From Arsukibacterium tuosuense (GTDB taxonomy: Bacteria > Pseudomonadota > Gammaproteobacteria > Enterobacterales > Alteromonadaceae): a DNA stretch of 64,000 nt. The position numbers were made by a program, and so were the translations under genes. Under the pieces are notes generated by a model. It did no database searches. It was given only the letters and a program-made list of their open reading frames with translations, and was not told where the DNA came from. The DNA lies in NCBI RefSeq assembly GCF_900215315.1, contig NZ_OBEB01000007.1:186001-250000 (forward strand). Direction: 5' to 3'. This document shows, one piece after another, positions 40,335 through 49,809 of the stretch (position 1 is its first letter; every line of letters starts with the position of its first letter).

Positions 40335-43001
40335 TTAAAACAATTCTGATTCGTCAGGCTCGGCTTTTTTATCGTTATCAAAATGAATTTGCTGGACGCT
40401 ATTCTGACTGTACTGAGTAGGTTCTGTGCCTATTTTAAAGTACTCAAAGCTGCTGGTATGGTCAGTACTGCGGCTTAGCAGGCCACTGGCTAAATCAATC
40501 CTGACTGAGGCTAGCCCGGTAGGAGCTTGCATAGGTTGTTGTTCATAGTCTGGCAGGACTTTTGTCATATAATCAAGCCACGCAGGCAAAGCGGTGCGCG
40601 CACCTGACTCGGTTCCGGCGCTCTGATCCTGGCCCATATTGGCATGCCACTGTGCTCTGCCGAGGCTACGATTGGCATCGTCAAAGCCAACCCAGGTGGT
40701 GACCGCAGTTGCTGTAGTAAAGCCTGAAAACCAGGTATCCTTTGAATCGTTCGTGGTTCCGGTTTTTGCAGAAATATCGCGTCTTTTCAAGCGCTGCACT
40801 CGCCAGGCCGTACCATTCCAGCCGGTGCCCTTGGCCCAGTCACCCCCACCCCAGACACTGCTGGTCAGGGCATCGGCTATTAAAAAAGCATTCTGACTAC
40901 TGATAACCTGCTCGGCCAGGATGGGGGTTGCTGGCTCAGGCTCAGACTCAACGCCCGGGTCATCAGCTGGTGCTGATTCAGTCTGTTGCATGGTATTGAA
41001 GAGTTCATATAGCTGTTGTTCACTATCGCCAGCTTGCTCTGGCTCAGCTGCTGCTAACTCATCATCTGAAGCAGCCGTTGTCTGGCATTCTGTACAAGCG
41101 ATCTCTGGTAAGTGTTGATAAATTACCTCGTCCTGCTCATTTAACACCCGATCGACTATAAATGGGGTTACCAGGAAACCACCATTGGCAAACACGGCAT
41201 AGCCTGTCACCAGTTCTAACGGCGTTAATGAAGCTGAACCCAGAGACAACGTCTCATTGCGGGGCAGATCATTTGCTGCGAAACCGAAACGCTGTAAATG
41301 ACGAATGCTTTCATCTATGCCAACACCGCGCAACAATCTGACTGATACCACGTTTTTCGATTTAGCCAGTGCTTCCCGGATCCGAATTGGCCCATCATAG
41401 ACCGGCGGTGAATTTCGGGGACGCCAGGCAATACCGGCGTTGTCATCCCACTGATGAATAGGCGCGTCGTTCATGATCGACGCCAGAGTATAATCCTGCT
41501 CTAAGGCCGCCGAATATATAAAAGGCTTGATATTAGAACCGACCTGTCGTTTTGCCTGCGTTACCCGGTTAAACTGGCTTTGGCTAAAGCTGTACCCGCC
41601 AACCAGAGCCTGAATAGCGCCGTTTTCAGGATTTATTGCGACCAGTGCGCTACTGGCTGCCGGCACCTGACTAAGCCGCCACTGTTCGTCTTGCTGGCGC
41701 ACCAGAATGTGCATGCCCGGGGCCAGAGTTGCAGCAGCGCTTTTAGGTGCGACAGCCTGACGCTCATCAGTAATAAATGCTCTTGCCCATTTCAAACCAT
41801 CCCACTCCAGAGTCACGATCTGATCACTGGCCAGCAGCACATCAGCGCTGTTGTTATAAACCGTCAACACAACTGCCGGGAATAAATCTTCAATGCCCTG
41901 CTGCTTAGTTAAGTAGTTAATTATCTCAGCGTGTTCAGGGCGGCCCTCTTCAGTAAATACAGGCTGTTGCTCCTGCTCCGGATAAGTATCTTCTGGCGTT
42001 CCGGTTTGCTCCGCTAACTCGGATTTCCACAATTTTGCTACGGCGCCGCGATAACCATGGCGTTCATCGTAGTTGTATAAATTCTGCTGCAATGCTTGTT
42101 TGGCGGCATGCTGATGCTGACTATGGATGGTGGTGTAAACCCGGTAGCCTTCTGAATAAGCGGTCTCTTCACCATAACGCTCTACCATTTGCTGACGAAC
42201 CATTTCAGCAATATAAGGAGCTGAGGCAGTTATCTGAGCGCCATGAAGTTTGCTGGTAATGGGCGCAGCTAAAGCAGTACGGTAATCCTGTTCACTAATC
42301 ACATTGATAGCGCGCATTCTGGTTAAAACGATATCACGACGATTTTTGGCATTCGCCGGGGAGCGGATGGGATTTAGTGTAGAGGGAGCTTTGGGTAGAC
42401 CAGCAATAATGGCTATCTCGTCCAGGGTTAACTCATCTACTGTTTTACCGAAATAAACCTGAGCAGCAGCACCTACCCCGAAGGAACGGTGGCCCAGTTC
42501 AATTTTATTAAGGTACAACTCAAGAATTTCGTCTTTGCTCAGAAGTTGCTCAATCCGAAATGCCAGAAACACTTCTTTAATTTTCCGCATAATCTTTTTT
42601 TCCCGGCTCAGGAAAAAATTTCGGGCAAGTTGCTGAGTGATAGTACTGGCACCCTGACTAAAGTCCCCTGAAGATGCAACCACAGTGACAGCCCGCATAA
42701 TGCCAATAATATCTATACCGGGGTGTTCATAAAACCTTGTATCTTCAATGGCTAAGAATGCCTGAATCAGTAAAGGTGGCATTTCATCAAGTTTTAAAGG
42801 TATTCGCCGTTTCTCACCAAATTGAGAAATCAGTTGACCGTCAGCGGTATAAACCTGCATTGGGGTTTGCAGCTTTACTTCCTTCAACGTAGCGACGTCA
42901 GGCAGATCATTTCTGACATAAAAGTACATTGCTACGATCGTCAGGATCCCGGCAAAAAAACCAACCAGACAGACTATTAAAAGTTTTTTAACCCAAGACA
43001 C
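40335..43001 (-). CDS. mrcA: penicillin-binding protein 1A
   Basis: Bifunctional peptidoglycan glycosyltransferase and transpeptidase. The 888-residue protein has an N-terminal TM anchor (about 7-29), a GT51 domain with catalytic Glu86 in EDTRFYEHPG, an OB-like insert, and a transpeptidase domain with SNIK, SKN and KTGTTNDSKD. Between the SxN and KTG motifs is a conserved CTEC pair followed by a strongly acidic stretch of about 65 residues. It is divergent from pilM, the order found in E. coli and Pseudomonas. Confidence 0.97.
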   Translation of the reverse strand: MSWVKKLLIVCLVGFFAGILTIVAMYFYVRNDLPDVATLKEVKLQTPMQVYTADGQLISQFGEKRRIPLKLDEMPPLLIQAFLAIEDTRFYEHPGIDIIGIMRAVTVVASSGDFSQGASTITQQLARNFFLSREKKIMRKIKEVFLAFRIEQLLSKDEILELYLNKIELGHRSFGVGAAAQVYFGKTVDELTLDEIAIIAGLPKAPSTLNPIRSPANAKNRRDIVLTRMRAINVISEQDYRTALAAPITSKLHGAQITASAPYIAEMVRQQMVERYGEETAYSEGYRVYTTIHSQHQHAAKQALQQNLYNYDERHGYRGAVAKLWKSELAEQTGTPEDTYPEQEQQPVFTEEGRPEHAEIINYLTKQQGIEDLFPAVVLTVYNNSADVLLASDQIVTLEWDGLKWARAFITDERQAVAPKSAAATLAPGMHILVRQQDEQWRLSQVPAASSALVAINPENGAIQALVGGYSFSQSQFNRVTQAKRQVGSNIKPFIYSAALEQDYTLASIMNDAPIHQWDDNAGIAWRPRNSPPVYDGPIRIREALAKSKNVVSVRLLRGVGIDESIRHLQRFGFAANDLPRNETLSLGSASLTPLELVTGYAVFANGGFLVTPFIVDRVLNEQDEVIYQHLPEIACTECQTTAASDDELAAAEPEQAGDSEQQLYELFNTMQQTESAPADDPGVESEPEPATPILAEQVISSQNAFLIADALTSSVWGGGDWAKGTGWNGTAWRVQRLKRRDISAKTGTTNDSKDTWFSGFTTATAVTTWVGFDDANRSLGRAQWHANMGQDQSAGTESGARTALPAWLDYMTKVLPDYEQQPMQAPTGLASVRIDLASGLLSRSTDHTSSFEYFKIGTEPTQYSQNSVQQIHFDNDKKAEPDESELF

Positions 43002-43154
43002 TGAATAACCCCAATTTTTACTCCCAATTCCTTTACAACGCTGCTAGTATATATTTATTGGCTGTCGATGAAACGCTTTTTCTTGCTAAAAAATAGCGTC
43101 TGAGCTAAGAATACGACAATAATAATCATAACTAAAAATTGGCCACAGGAAGCT

Positions 43155-44234
43155 ATGATAAAAAGCCTGTTCAGTAAACAAACACCCATGATGGTCGGTA
43201 TCGATATTGGTGCCCACTCCGTCAAGGCTGTGCTGCTAAGCCAGCATGGTAACCAGTATAAGGTTGAAGCCTTTGCTGTCGAGCCGATGATTAAAGGCGC
43301 GATGTCCGATCGTGAGATCCAGGATATCGAAGCTGTCGGTAACGTGATCGGCAAGATCCGTAAGAAGATCCCAAGGTCGGTCAAGTTTGCCGCCGCTGCG
43401 GTTTCCGGATCAACTGTGATCAGCAAAGTCATCTTCATGGATGTGTCATTAACCGATGCTGAATTGGAAAGTCAGATCGAAGTTGAGGCTGATACATTAA
43501 TTCCTTACCCATTGAATGAGGTCAGTCTCGACTTCGAGAAATTAGATGTCAACGAATCAGACCCATCAAAAGTAAATGTGTTACTGAGTGCAGCGCGCAC
43601 TGAGAGTGTTGAGGCGCGGGTTGCTGCTTTAGATAATGGTGGTTTCAACGCTAAACTGGTTGATGTCGAAAGTTATGCCCTTAGCAGGGCAGCTGAGTTA
43701 TGTTTAAAGCAGCTACCGGATGATGCAGCAGGTAAAGTCGTTGCGCTGGTTGATATTGGCGCCACCATGACCTTACTGAGTATTGTTGAAAAAGGCAAAA
43801 CCCTGTACACCCGTGACCAGGCCTTTGGTGGCGAGCAATACACCCGCAGTATTTTGTCGTACTACAACAAAAGCTATGATGAAGCAGAACTGGCGAAAGT
43901 TACCGGTGATTTACCGCCCAACTATACCTTTGAAGTGCTGGCACCTTTTCAAACTATGTTACTGCAACAAATTCGTCGGGGCATTCAGATGTACCTGACA
44001 AGCAGTGGCCGCGACGCGGTTGACTATCTGATCGTGTCTGGTGGTACTGCATTAATCGAGGGAATTGATAAATTATTGATTGATGAATTGGGTATTCATA
44101 CTGTTGTCGCTAACCCCTTTAAAACAATTGATGTTGCTACCTCAGTTGACCGCGAACAACTAAATAAAAGCGCCCCGCAGCTGATGGTTGCCAGTGGCCT
44201 TGCCTTACGGAGTTTTTCAGCATGGCATATATAA
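43155..44234 (+). CDS. pilM: type IV pilus assembly protein PilM
   Basis: Cytoplasmic actin-like ATPase-fold protein of the type IV pilus alignment complex; it binds the N-terminus of PilN. The 359-residue protein has the phosphate-binding GIDIGAHSVKAVLL (about 15-28), VDIGATMTLL and the adenosine-motif SGGTALIEG. It opens pilMNOPQ, with an AGGAAG ribosome site, and its end overlaps pilN by 13 bp. Confidence 0.97.
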   Translation: MIKSLFSKQTPMMVGIDIGAHSVKAVLLSQHGNQYKVEAFAVEPMIKGAMSDREIQDIEAVGNVIGKIRKKIPRSVKFAAAAVSGSTVISKVIFMDVSLTDAELESQIEVEADTLIPYPLNEVSLDFEKLDVNESDPSKVNVLLSAARTESVEARVAALDNGGFNAKLVDVESYALSRAAELCLKQLPDDAAGKVVALVDIGATMTLLSIVEKGKTLYTRDQAFGGEQYTRSILSYYNKSYDEAELAKVTGDLPPNYTFEVLAPFQTMLLQQIRRGIQMYLTSSGRDAVDYLIVSGGTALIEGIDKLLIDELGIHTVVANPFKTIDVATSVDREQLNKSAPQLMVASGLALRSFSAWHI

Positions 44235-44818
44235 ATTTACTGCCCTGGCGGGAAGCTGCGCGCAAAGAAAAACAAAAACAATACGTTACTGTATTGGCAA
44301 TGACAGCGGTTTTCAGTTTCTTGGTTTTTTTCCTGATCAACATGGTGTACAGCAGCATGATTGACGGTCAGTATCAGCGGAATCGCTATCTGGAGAATGA
44401 GATTAAAATACTGGATCAGAGAATTGCAGAGATCCGAACCCTGAATGAAACTAAACGCAGCCTGCAGCAACGGATGAGTCTGATTGAACAGTTACAGGGC
44501 AGTCGTAATCTTGGTACGGAAATTATGTCTGAAATTGCCCGGGTGGTTCCATCAGGTATATACCTGACTCAATTAGAGAAAAAAGGCTCAAATTTATTGC
44601 TAATTGGCCGAAGTGAGTCCAATAACCGATTGTCGACAATGTTACGGGATGCAGAACAGTCTGAATTACTGGATAGTCCGTTACTGGAGTTTATTGAAGC
44701 CGGTAAAGATGAAGCAAGGTTACTGAGTAACTTTAAAATGCATCTTACGGTAAAAGGCTACGAAGCAGTGCAGGATAGTGAGCCGGTTACACCCAGTGCG
44801 AGAGGTGGTGCACAATGA
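44222..44818 (+). CDS. pilN: type IV pilus assembly protein PilN
   Basis: Bitopic inner-membrane protein pairing with PilO. The 198-residue sequence opens with INLLPWREAARKEKQK, the conserved PilM-binding tail, followed by a TM helix (about 25-45), a coiled-coil (about 50-90) and a ferredoxin-like periplasmic domain. It overlaps pilM (13 bp) and pilO (4 bp), showing tight coupling. Confidence 0.96.
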   Translation: MAYINLLPWREAARKEKQKQYVTVLAMTAVFSFLVFFLINMVYSSMIDGQYQRNRYLENEIKILDQRIAEIRTLNETKRSLQQRMSLIEQLQGSRNLGTEIMSEIARVVPSGIYLTQLEKKGSNLLLIGRSESNNRLSTMLRDAEQSELLDSPLLEFIEAGKDEARLLSNFKMHLTVKGYEAVQDSEPVTPSARGGAQ

Positions 44819-45414
44819 GCATGAATTTCAATTTATCTGAAATTGATATTAATGATCTTGATATCGAAAATATGGGCTCCTGGCCCGTTGCGGCAAAAGT
44901 CATTTTCGCCATTATTTTGGCGGCACTGGTGGCAACCCTTAGCTATTTTTTATTAATTGACAGTAAAATTGACGAGCTAAACAGTGCTAAACAAAAAGAA
45001 ACTGAGTTACGTCAGGTTTATCGTACCCGCTATGCTTCAGCCGTAAACCTGGATCTGTACAAACAGCAGATGGTGGAGATGGAAAATACATTTTCATTTT
45101 TACTTAAGCAACTTCCAACTACACATGAAACGCCTGGCTTGCTGGATGATATTACCTATGTTGGTACTACTAGCGGGTTAACCTTTCTGCGGATTAACTG
45201 GGAACCGGAGATTGAGAAAGAATTTTATACTGAATTACCAATTAAAATAGACGTAGTTGGTGATTATCATCAGTTCGGTAATTTTGTTAGTGAAGTAGCT
45301 AAGTTACCGCGGATTGTCAGCCTGCACGACTTCTCGATCCAAACTGCAGAGAATGAACGGTTGCGGTTTAATGTTACTGCAAAAACCTACCGCTATAAGG
45401 AGACTGCACAATGA
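44815..45414 (+). CDS. pilO: type IV pilus assembly protein PilO
   Basis: Inner-membrane partner of PilN in the alignment complex. The 199-residue protein has a short cytoplasmic tail, one TM helix (about 30-50), a coiled-coil (about 55-85) with KQKETELRQ, and a periplasmic domain containing the LLDDITYVGTTSGL segment typical of PilO. An ATG six bases further on is an alternative start. It overlaps pilN and pilP by 4 bp each. Confidence 0.95.
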   Translation: MSMNFNLSEIDINDLDIENMGSWPVAAKVIFAIILAALVATLSYFLLIDSKIDELNSAKQKETELRQVYRTRYASAVNLDLYKQQMVEMENTFSFLLKQLPTTHETPGLLDDITYVGTTSGLTFLRINWEPEIEKEFYTELPIKIDVVGDYHQFGNFVSEVAKLPRIVSLHDFSIQTAENERLRFNVTAKTYRYKETAQ

Positions 45415-45947
45415 GAAAACTCATCTTAGCTGTCTCCGTAGCAACGTTGTTGTCAGGTTGCTTTGATGACTTAAGCGACGTTCAGGCGCATATGGATTCG
45501 GTTAAAGCCAGTACTCAGCCCAGAGTTGAACCGTTACCTGAGGTTAAGGAGTTCGAGCATATTGCATATGTATCACAAAATAGCCGGAGTCCGTTTTCAG
45601 AGCCACGGCCTGAAGCAGTGCAGGATCGATTCTTGCAAGTGCAGGATTGTTTGCATCCGGACCCAAGGCGACGGAAAGAGCCGTTGGAGAAATATGCACT
45701 GGATAACCTGAAAATGCGCGGTACTCTGGGTGATACCGGTAATATCTGGGCTTTGATTGAAGCCTCAGATCAAACCTTGCACCGGATAACGCTGAATAAT
45801 TATGTTGGTTTATTTCACGGGCGGGTCATTACGGTAGAGCCAACCCATGTTGAATTGTTAGAGTTGATCCCAGATGGGGCAGGTTGCTGGAAAGAGCGGA
45901 CTACCATGATTCAAATGGTCGAAAATACAGCAATGACGAGTAATTGA
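45411..45947 (+). CDS. pilP: type IV pilus lipoprotein PilP
   Basis: Inner-membrane lipoprotein linking PilN/PilO to the PilQ secretin. The 178-residue protein has a lipobox (LLSGC, Cys17), a disordered linker, then a beta-sandwich domain (about 85-160) with SRSPF upstream and LDNLKMRGTLG and LIEASDQTLHRI within it. It ends 18 bp before the chosen pilQ start. Confidence 0.95.
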   Translation: MRKLILAVSVATLLSGCFDDLSDVQAHMDSVKASTQPRVEPLPEVKEFEHIAYVSQNSRSPFSEPRPEAVQDRFLQVQDCLHPDPRRRKEPLEKYALDNLKMRGTLGDTGNIWALIEASDQTLHRITLNNYVGLFHGRVITVEPTHVELLELIPDGAGCWKERTTMIQMVENTAMTSN

Positions 45948-45965
45948 TAGGTGTGCGAGTATATC

Positions 45966-48032
45966 ATGGATAAAATAATCAAAAGAATTTCACGAGGAAT
46001 CACCGGCACCCGGCTATGTCTGGCAGCACTGATGTTGTTAGCATTGCCAGCGGCAGCAGTACCTTTGCTGTATGATGTCAGGTATAACCCCTTGCTCACC
46101 GGCGAAACAGAGATCGAGTTTATATTCGATGAAGATCTCTATACCGATCCAAGCATTCAGGTATTTAACGAGCCTGCGCGGATTGAGTTATATTTCGATA
46201 ACTCCGATTATGAAGAAAAACTTGAAGAAGTATTAATCGATAAAGCCGGCGTTAAAAGAGTTAAATCTGAATTCCTCGGTGAAGGCTTTAAATCGACAAT
46301 TTACCTTGATTATCTGAAGATTTACCGTACGCGGGTACGTGGTAATGTATTTTATATGCACATTTCTGACAATCCTACCGCAGAGCAGGTTGGTCAGGCT
46401 GCCGATGTAATACCGACATATATTAACCGGCTGCAGGCTATCGACTTCCGTCGTGGCGAAAAGGGCGAAGGGCGGGTATTAGTATTCCTGCGCGAAAATA
46501 CAGCCGCTGTCGATGTGAGCGAGCGTGCTGGCAAATTAATCGTTGAATTTCACAATACCGATATACTGGACGAGTTGTTGTATCAGTTAGATGTAATGGA
46601 TTTCGGTACTATTGTCACCGGAATTGAAACATTTAAAGATGGTGCATCAGCCCGCTTGGAAATTGCTACCAGCGATGCATTTACTTATACCTATCAACAA
46701 ATTGATAATATTTTCACCCTTAATGTCGAGCGCGACACCTCTAACCGCAGCATATTAGGTGGTGGTCGTGAATATAAAGGGCGCGCAATATCTCTGAATT
46801 TCCAGGATATTCCTATTCGGACAGTATTGCAGATAATCGCTGACTATAACGGTTTTAATCTGGTAACCAGTGACTCGGTAACTGGCAACATTACCTTGCG
46901 TTTGGATGGCACGCCATGGGATCAGGCACTGGATATCGTGTTACGGGTAAAAGGCCTGGACAAGCGGATGGATGGCAATATCCTGATGGTAGCACCTACT
47001 GAAGAGCTATCTGCCAGAGAAGCACGTGAACTGGAAGCCAAGCAGCAGGTCGAGCAACTTGAGCCACTTTATTCAGATTATTTAACCATTAACTATGCCA
47101 AAGCAGCAGATTTGGCCGGTTTGCTGGCGAATAAAGATGCAACCTTATTATCCAGCCGGGGTAGTGTGGTAGTTGATGAACGTACCAACACTATTTTAAT
47201 TAAAGATACCGCAAAGAACATTGAAAGCGTCCGTAAGCTTATTGAGAGGCTGGATGTACCTGTTCGTCAGGTGCTTATTGAATCAAGAATGGTTACCGTT
47301 CGGGATAGCGTTACCGATGAGCTGGGCATCCGCTGGGGTTTCAGTGACCAGCAAAGCACCAGTGGTGGTAACCGCGGCGTTTCTGGAAATGCCAACGGTT
47401 CAAATGCCATTTCGACAGGTCAGTTCCCGGCATTAGATGATCGTTGGAATGTTAACCTGCCAATTCAGAATCCGGCTGGCAGTATTGCCTTTCATGTGGC
47501 GCGTTTAGCGGACGGTACTTTGCTTGACCTTGAGTTATCAGCGTTAGAGCAGGAAAATAAGGGTGAAATTATCGCCAGTCCGCGGATTACTACCTCGAAC
47601 CAGAAAGAGGCCCGCATCGAGCAAGGTGTGGAAATCCCATACGTTCAGGCAGCGTCAAGCGGTGCCACCACGGTTGAATTTAAGAAAGCAGTATTAAGTC
47701 TGACGGTCACGCCACAGATTACCCCGGATAATAAAATTATCCTGGACCTGGTCATCACCCAGAATACACGGGGTGAAACAGTACAAACGCCTACAGGGCC
47801 AGCAACCGCTATCGATACCCAGCAAATTCAAACCCAGGTATTGGTTGATAATGGTGAGACTATCGTGTTGGGTGGTATTTATCAGCAGCAAATTTTGTCT
47901 ACTGTGTCTAAGGTTCCGATGTTCGGTGATATACCTTATGTTGGTGCATTATTCCGGTCGAAACGTGATGTTAATGAGAAAAATGAGTTACTTATTTTCG
48001 TCACTCCGAAAATCCTGACTGAAGGCCAGTAA
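45966..48032 (+). CDS. pilQ: type IV pilus secretin PilQ
   Basis: Outer-membrane channel through which pili pass. From the ATG at 45966 it has 688 residues with a signal peptide (MDKIIKRIS basic region, hydrophobic core to about 37). Two AMIN domains for peptidoglycan binding (about 45-235), an STN domain (about 265-330), a secretin N1 domain (about 355-430) and the secretin pore (about 450-685, ending with VPMFGDIPYVGALFRS) follow. A GTG at 45951 would add five residues before the same signal peptide. This is the last gene of pilMNOPQ. Confidence 0.96.
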   Translation: MDKIIKRISRGITGTRLCLAALMLLALPAAAVPLLYDVRYNPLLTGETEIEFIFDEDLYTDPSIQVFNEPARIELYFDNSDYEEKLEEVLIDKAGVKRVKSEFLGEGFKSTIYLDYLKIYRTRVRGNVFYMHISDNPTAEQVGQAADVIPTYINRLQAIDFRRGEKGEGRVLVFLRENTAAVDVSERAGKLIVEFHNTDILDELLYQLDVMDFGTIVTGIETFKDGASARLEIATSDAFTYTYQQIDNIFTLNVERDTSNRSILGGGREYKGRAISLNFQDIPIRTVLQIIADYNGFNLVTSDSVTGNITLRLDGTPWDQALDIVLRVKGLDKRMDGNILMVAPTEELSAREARELEAKQQVEQLEPLYSDYLTINYAKAADLAGLLANKDATLLSSRGSVVVDERTNTILIKDTAKNIESVRKLIERLDVPVRQVLIESRMVTVRDSVTDELGIRWGFSDQQSTSGGNRGVSGNANGSNAISTGQFPALDDRWNVNLPIQNPAGSIAFHVARLADGTLLDLELSALEQENKGEIIASPRITTSNQKEARIEQGVEIPYVQAASSGATTVEFKKAVLSLTVTPQITPDNKIILDLVITQNTRGETVQTPTGPATAIDTQQIQTQVLVDNGETIVLGGIYQQQILSTVSKVPMFGDIPYVGALFRSKRDVNEKNELLIFVTPKILTEGQ

Positions 48033-48042
48033 TCAATGTCTG

Positions 48043-48071
48043 ATGCGGGAGCTGCGTAGCGGCTCCCGCAT
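48043..48071. repeat. stable hairpin between pilQ and aroK
   Basis: A 10-bp perfect stem (TGCGGGAGC and its complement, with one further A-T pair) around a nine-base loop, 11 bp after the pilQ stop. No T-run follows, so it is not a canonical terminator. The arm GCGGGAGCC recurs at about 48136-48144, 90 bp further on. It may protect or attenuate the pil transcript before aroK, or be a short dispersed repeat. Confidence 0.55.
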
Positions 48072-48198
48072 TAAGTCAGATTTAACTTGCCAACGAAAGG
48101 CCATTCCTGACATAATTCAGCGCTTCAAATTTTCGCGGGAGCCTTTTGGTCCTTGAATTCAACTTTTCATTGAGTAAGCTGATTTAGCACTTCGACAT

Positions 48199-48717
48199 AT
48201 GGCAGAAAAACGTAATATCTTCCTTGTTGGCCCGATGGGCGCAGGCAAAAGTACCATCGGACGTCATTTAGCAGACATGCTTCACCTTGACTTTTACGAT
48301 TCAGATCAGGAAATTGAGCGCCGCACCGGTGCAGATATTGCCTGGGTATTTGATCTGGAAGGAGAAGACGGTTTCAGAGTGCGCGAAGAAACGGTAATTT
48401 CAGACTTAACCGAATTGCAGGGCATTGTTTTAGCTACAGGTGGTGGTTCGGTTATCAGCAAAGAAACCCGTAACCGTTTATCGGCCCGTGGAATTGTGGT
48501 CTACCTGGAGACTCCGATAGAAAAGCAAGTGGCCCGCACCCAACGTGATAAACGCCGCCCTCTGCTGCAAACAGAAGAAGCACCGCGTGAGGTTCTGGAA
48601 CGTTTGGCGGCTGAACGCAACCCACTTTATGAAGAAATCGCCGACTTCACTGTGCGCACTGACGAACAAAGTGCCCGCGCTGTCGCAAACCAGATAATTG
48701 ATCAGTTGGGTTTTTAA
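48199..48717 (+). CDS. aroK: shikimate kinase
   Basis: Phosphorylates shikimate in aromatic amino acid synthesis. The 172-residue protein has Walker [10 protein letters not shown] (11-19), the shikimate-binding [18 protein letters not shown], and the lid segment RDKRRPLL. It sits between the pil genes and aroB as in many gammaproteobacteria. Confidence 0.97.
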   Translation: MAEKRNIFLVGPMGAGKSTIGRHLADMLHLDFYDSDQEIERRTGADIAWVFDLEGEDGFRVREETVISDLTELQGIVLATGGGSVISKETRNRLSARGIVVYLETPIEKQVARTQRDKRRPLLQTEEAPREVLERLAAERNPLYEEIADFTVRTDEQSARAVANQIIDQLGF

Positions 48718-48753
48718 CGAGCAATTGGGTGTTTAACGAAAGGGGAGCTGCAA

Positions 48754-49809
48754 ATGCAAAAAGTTGAAGTCCAACTTGGTCAGCGCAGCTACCCGATAGA
48801 TATAGATACCGGCTTTAGCGCATTGCCTGCAACGCTAGCCAATGCCAGACAGGTTGTTATAGTTTCAAACCCAACTGTAGCGCCTTTATATTTAGCTAAA
48901 GTCAGTGGCTTATTCAGCAATCCTCCCCAGCATATTCTTATTGAAGACGGTGAAGCTTTTAAAACGCTGGCGTCTTTTGAAACAATCTTATCTTTTTTGC
49001 TTGAAAAAGGCATGTCCCGCGATGTGTTACTGGTTGCGCTTGGTGGTGGTGTTATTGGCGATCTTACTGGTTTTGTTGCTGCTTGTTTCCAGCGTGGCGT
49101 CCGCTTTTTGCAAGTTCCCACCAGTTTATTGTCTCAGGTAGATTCTTCTGTTGGCGGCAAGACAGCAGTAAATCACCCTCTTGGTAAGAATATGATTGGT
49201 GCTTTTAAACAGCCTGAGCAGGTTATTATCAGCACTTCTACTCTGACCACGTTACCGCCACGAGAATTTGCTGCCGGTATGGCAGAAGTGGTCAAATATG
49301 CTTTGCTAGGTGATGCCGGGTTCTTAACCTGGCTAATGCAACATAGTGAGCAGATTTGCCTGCAGCAATCTGACATTCTGGCGCAAATGATCCGGCACTG
49401 TTGTCAGATGAAGGCTGATATTGTCAGTCGGGATGAAACAGAGCAGGGCGAGCGTGCACTATTGAATCTTGGCCATACTTTTGGTCATGCCATTGAGGCA
49501 TTTATGGGCTATGGTAACTGGTTGCACGGCGAAGCTGTGGCGGTTGGTATGGTAATGGCTGCAAAATTGTCAGCCCATCGTGGCTGGTTAAGCGAGCGGG
49601 ACGTGGCAAAGGTAAGTAGCGCATTGCACTGTTTCCAATTACCGGTAACGGTGCCTGACAAGATGAAGATTGCCGACTTTTTGCCTTACATGAAGACAGA
49701 TAAAAAAGTAAAAAACGGTCAGATGCGTTTTGTGTTGCTGCCAGCATTGGGGCAGGCGAGCCTGGTTGCGGATGTTACTGAAGCAGAATTGCAGCAGGTT
49801 TTTGGCTGA
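48754..49809 (+). CDS. aroB: 3-dehydroquinate synthase
   Basis: NAD- and metal-dependent cyclisation of DAHP to 3-dehydroquinate. The 351-residue protein has the GGGVIGDLTGFVAA and KTAVNHPLGKNMIGAF segments and the metal ligands in GHTFGHAIE and LHGEAVAVGM. It begins 36 bp after aroK and its TGA overlaps the ATG of the next gene by one base (TGATG). Confidence 0.97.
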   Translation: MQKVEVQLGQRSYPIDIDTGFSALPATLANARQVVIVSNPTVAPLYLAKVSGLFSNPPQHILIEDGEAFKTLASFETILSFLLEKGMSRDVLLVALGGGVIGDLTGFVAACFQRGVRFLQVPTSLLSQVDSSVGGKTAVNHPLGKNMIGAFKQPEQVIISTSTLTTLPPREFAAGMAEVVKYALLGDAGFLTWLMQHSEQICLQQSDILAQMIRHCCQMKADIVSRDETEQGERALLNLGHTFGHAIEAFMGYGNWLHGEAVAVGMVMAAKLSAHRGWLSERDVAKVSSALHCFQLPVTVPDKMKIADFLPYMKTDKKVKNGQMRFVLLPALGQASLVADVTEAELQQVFG

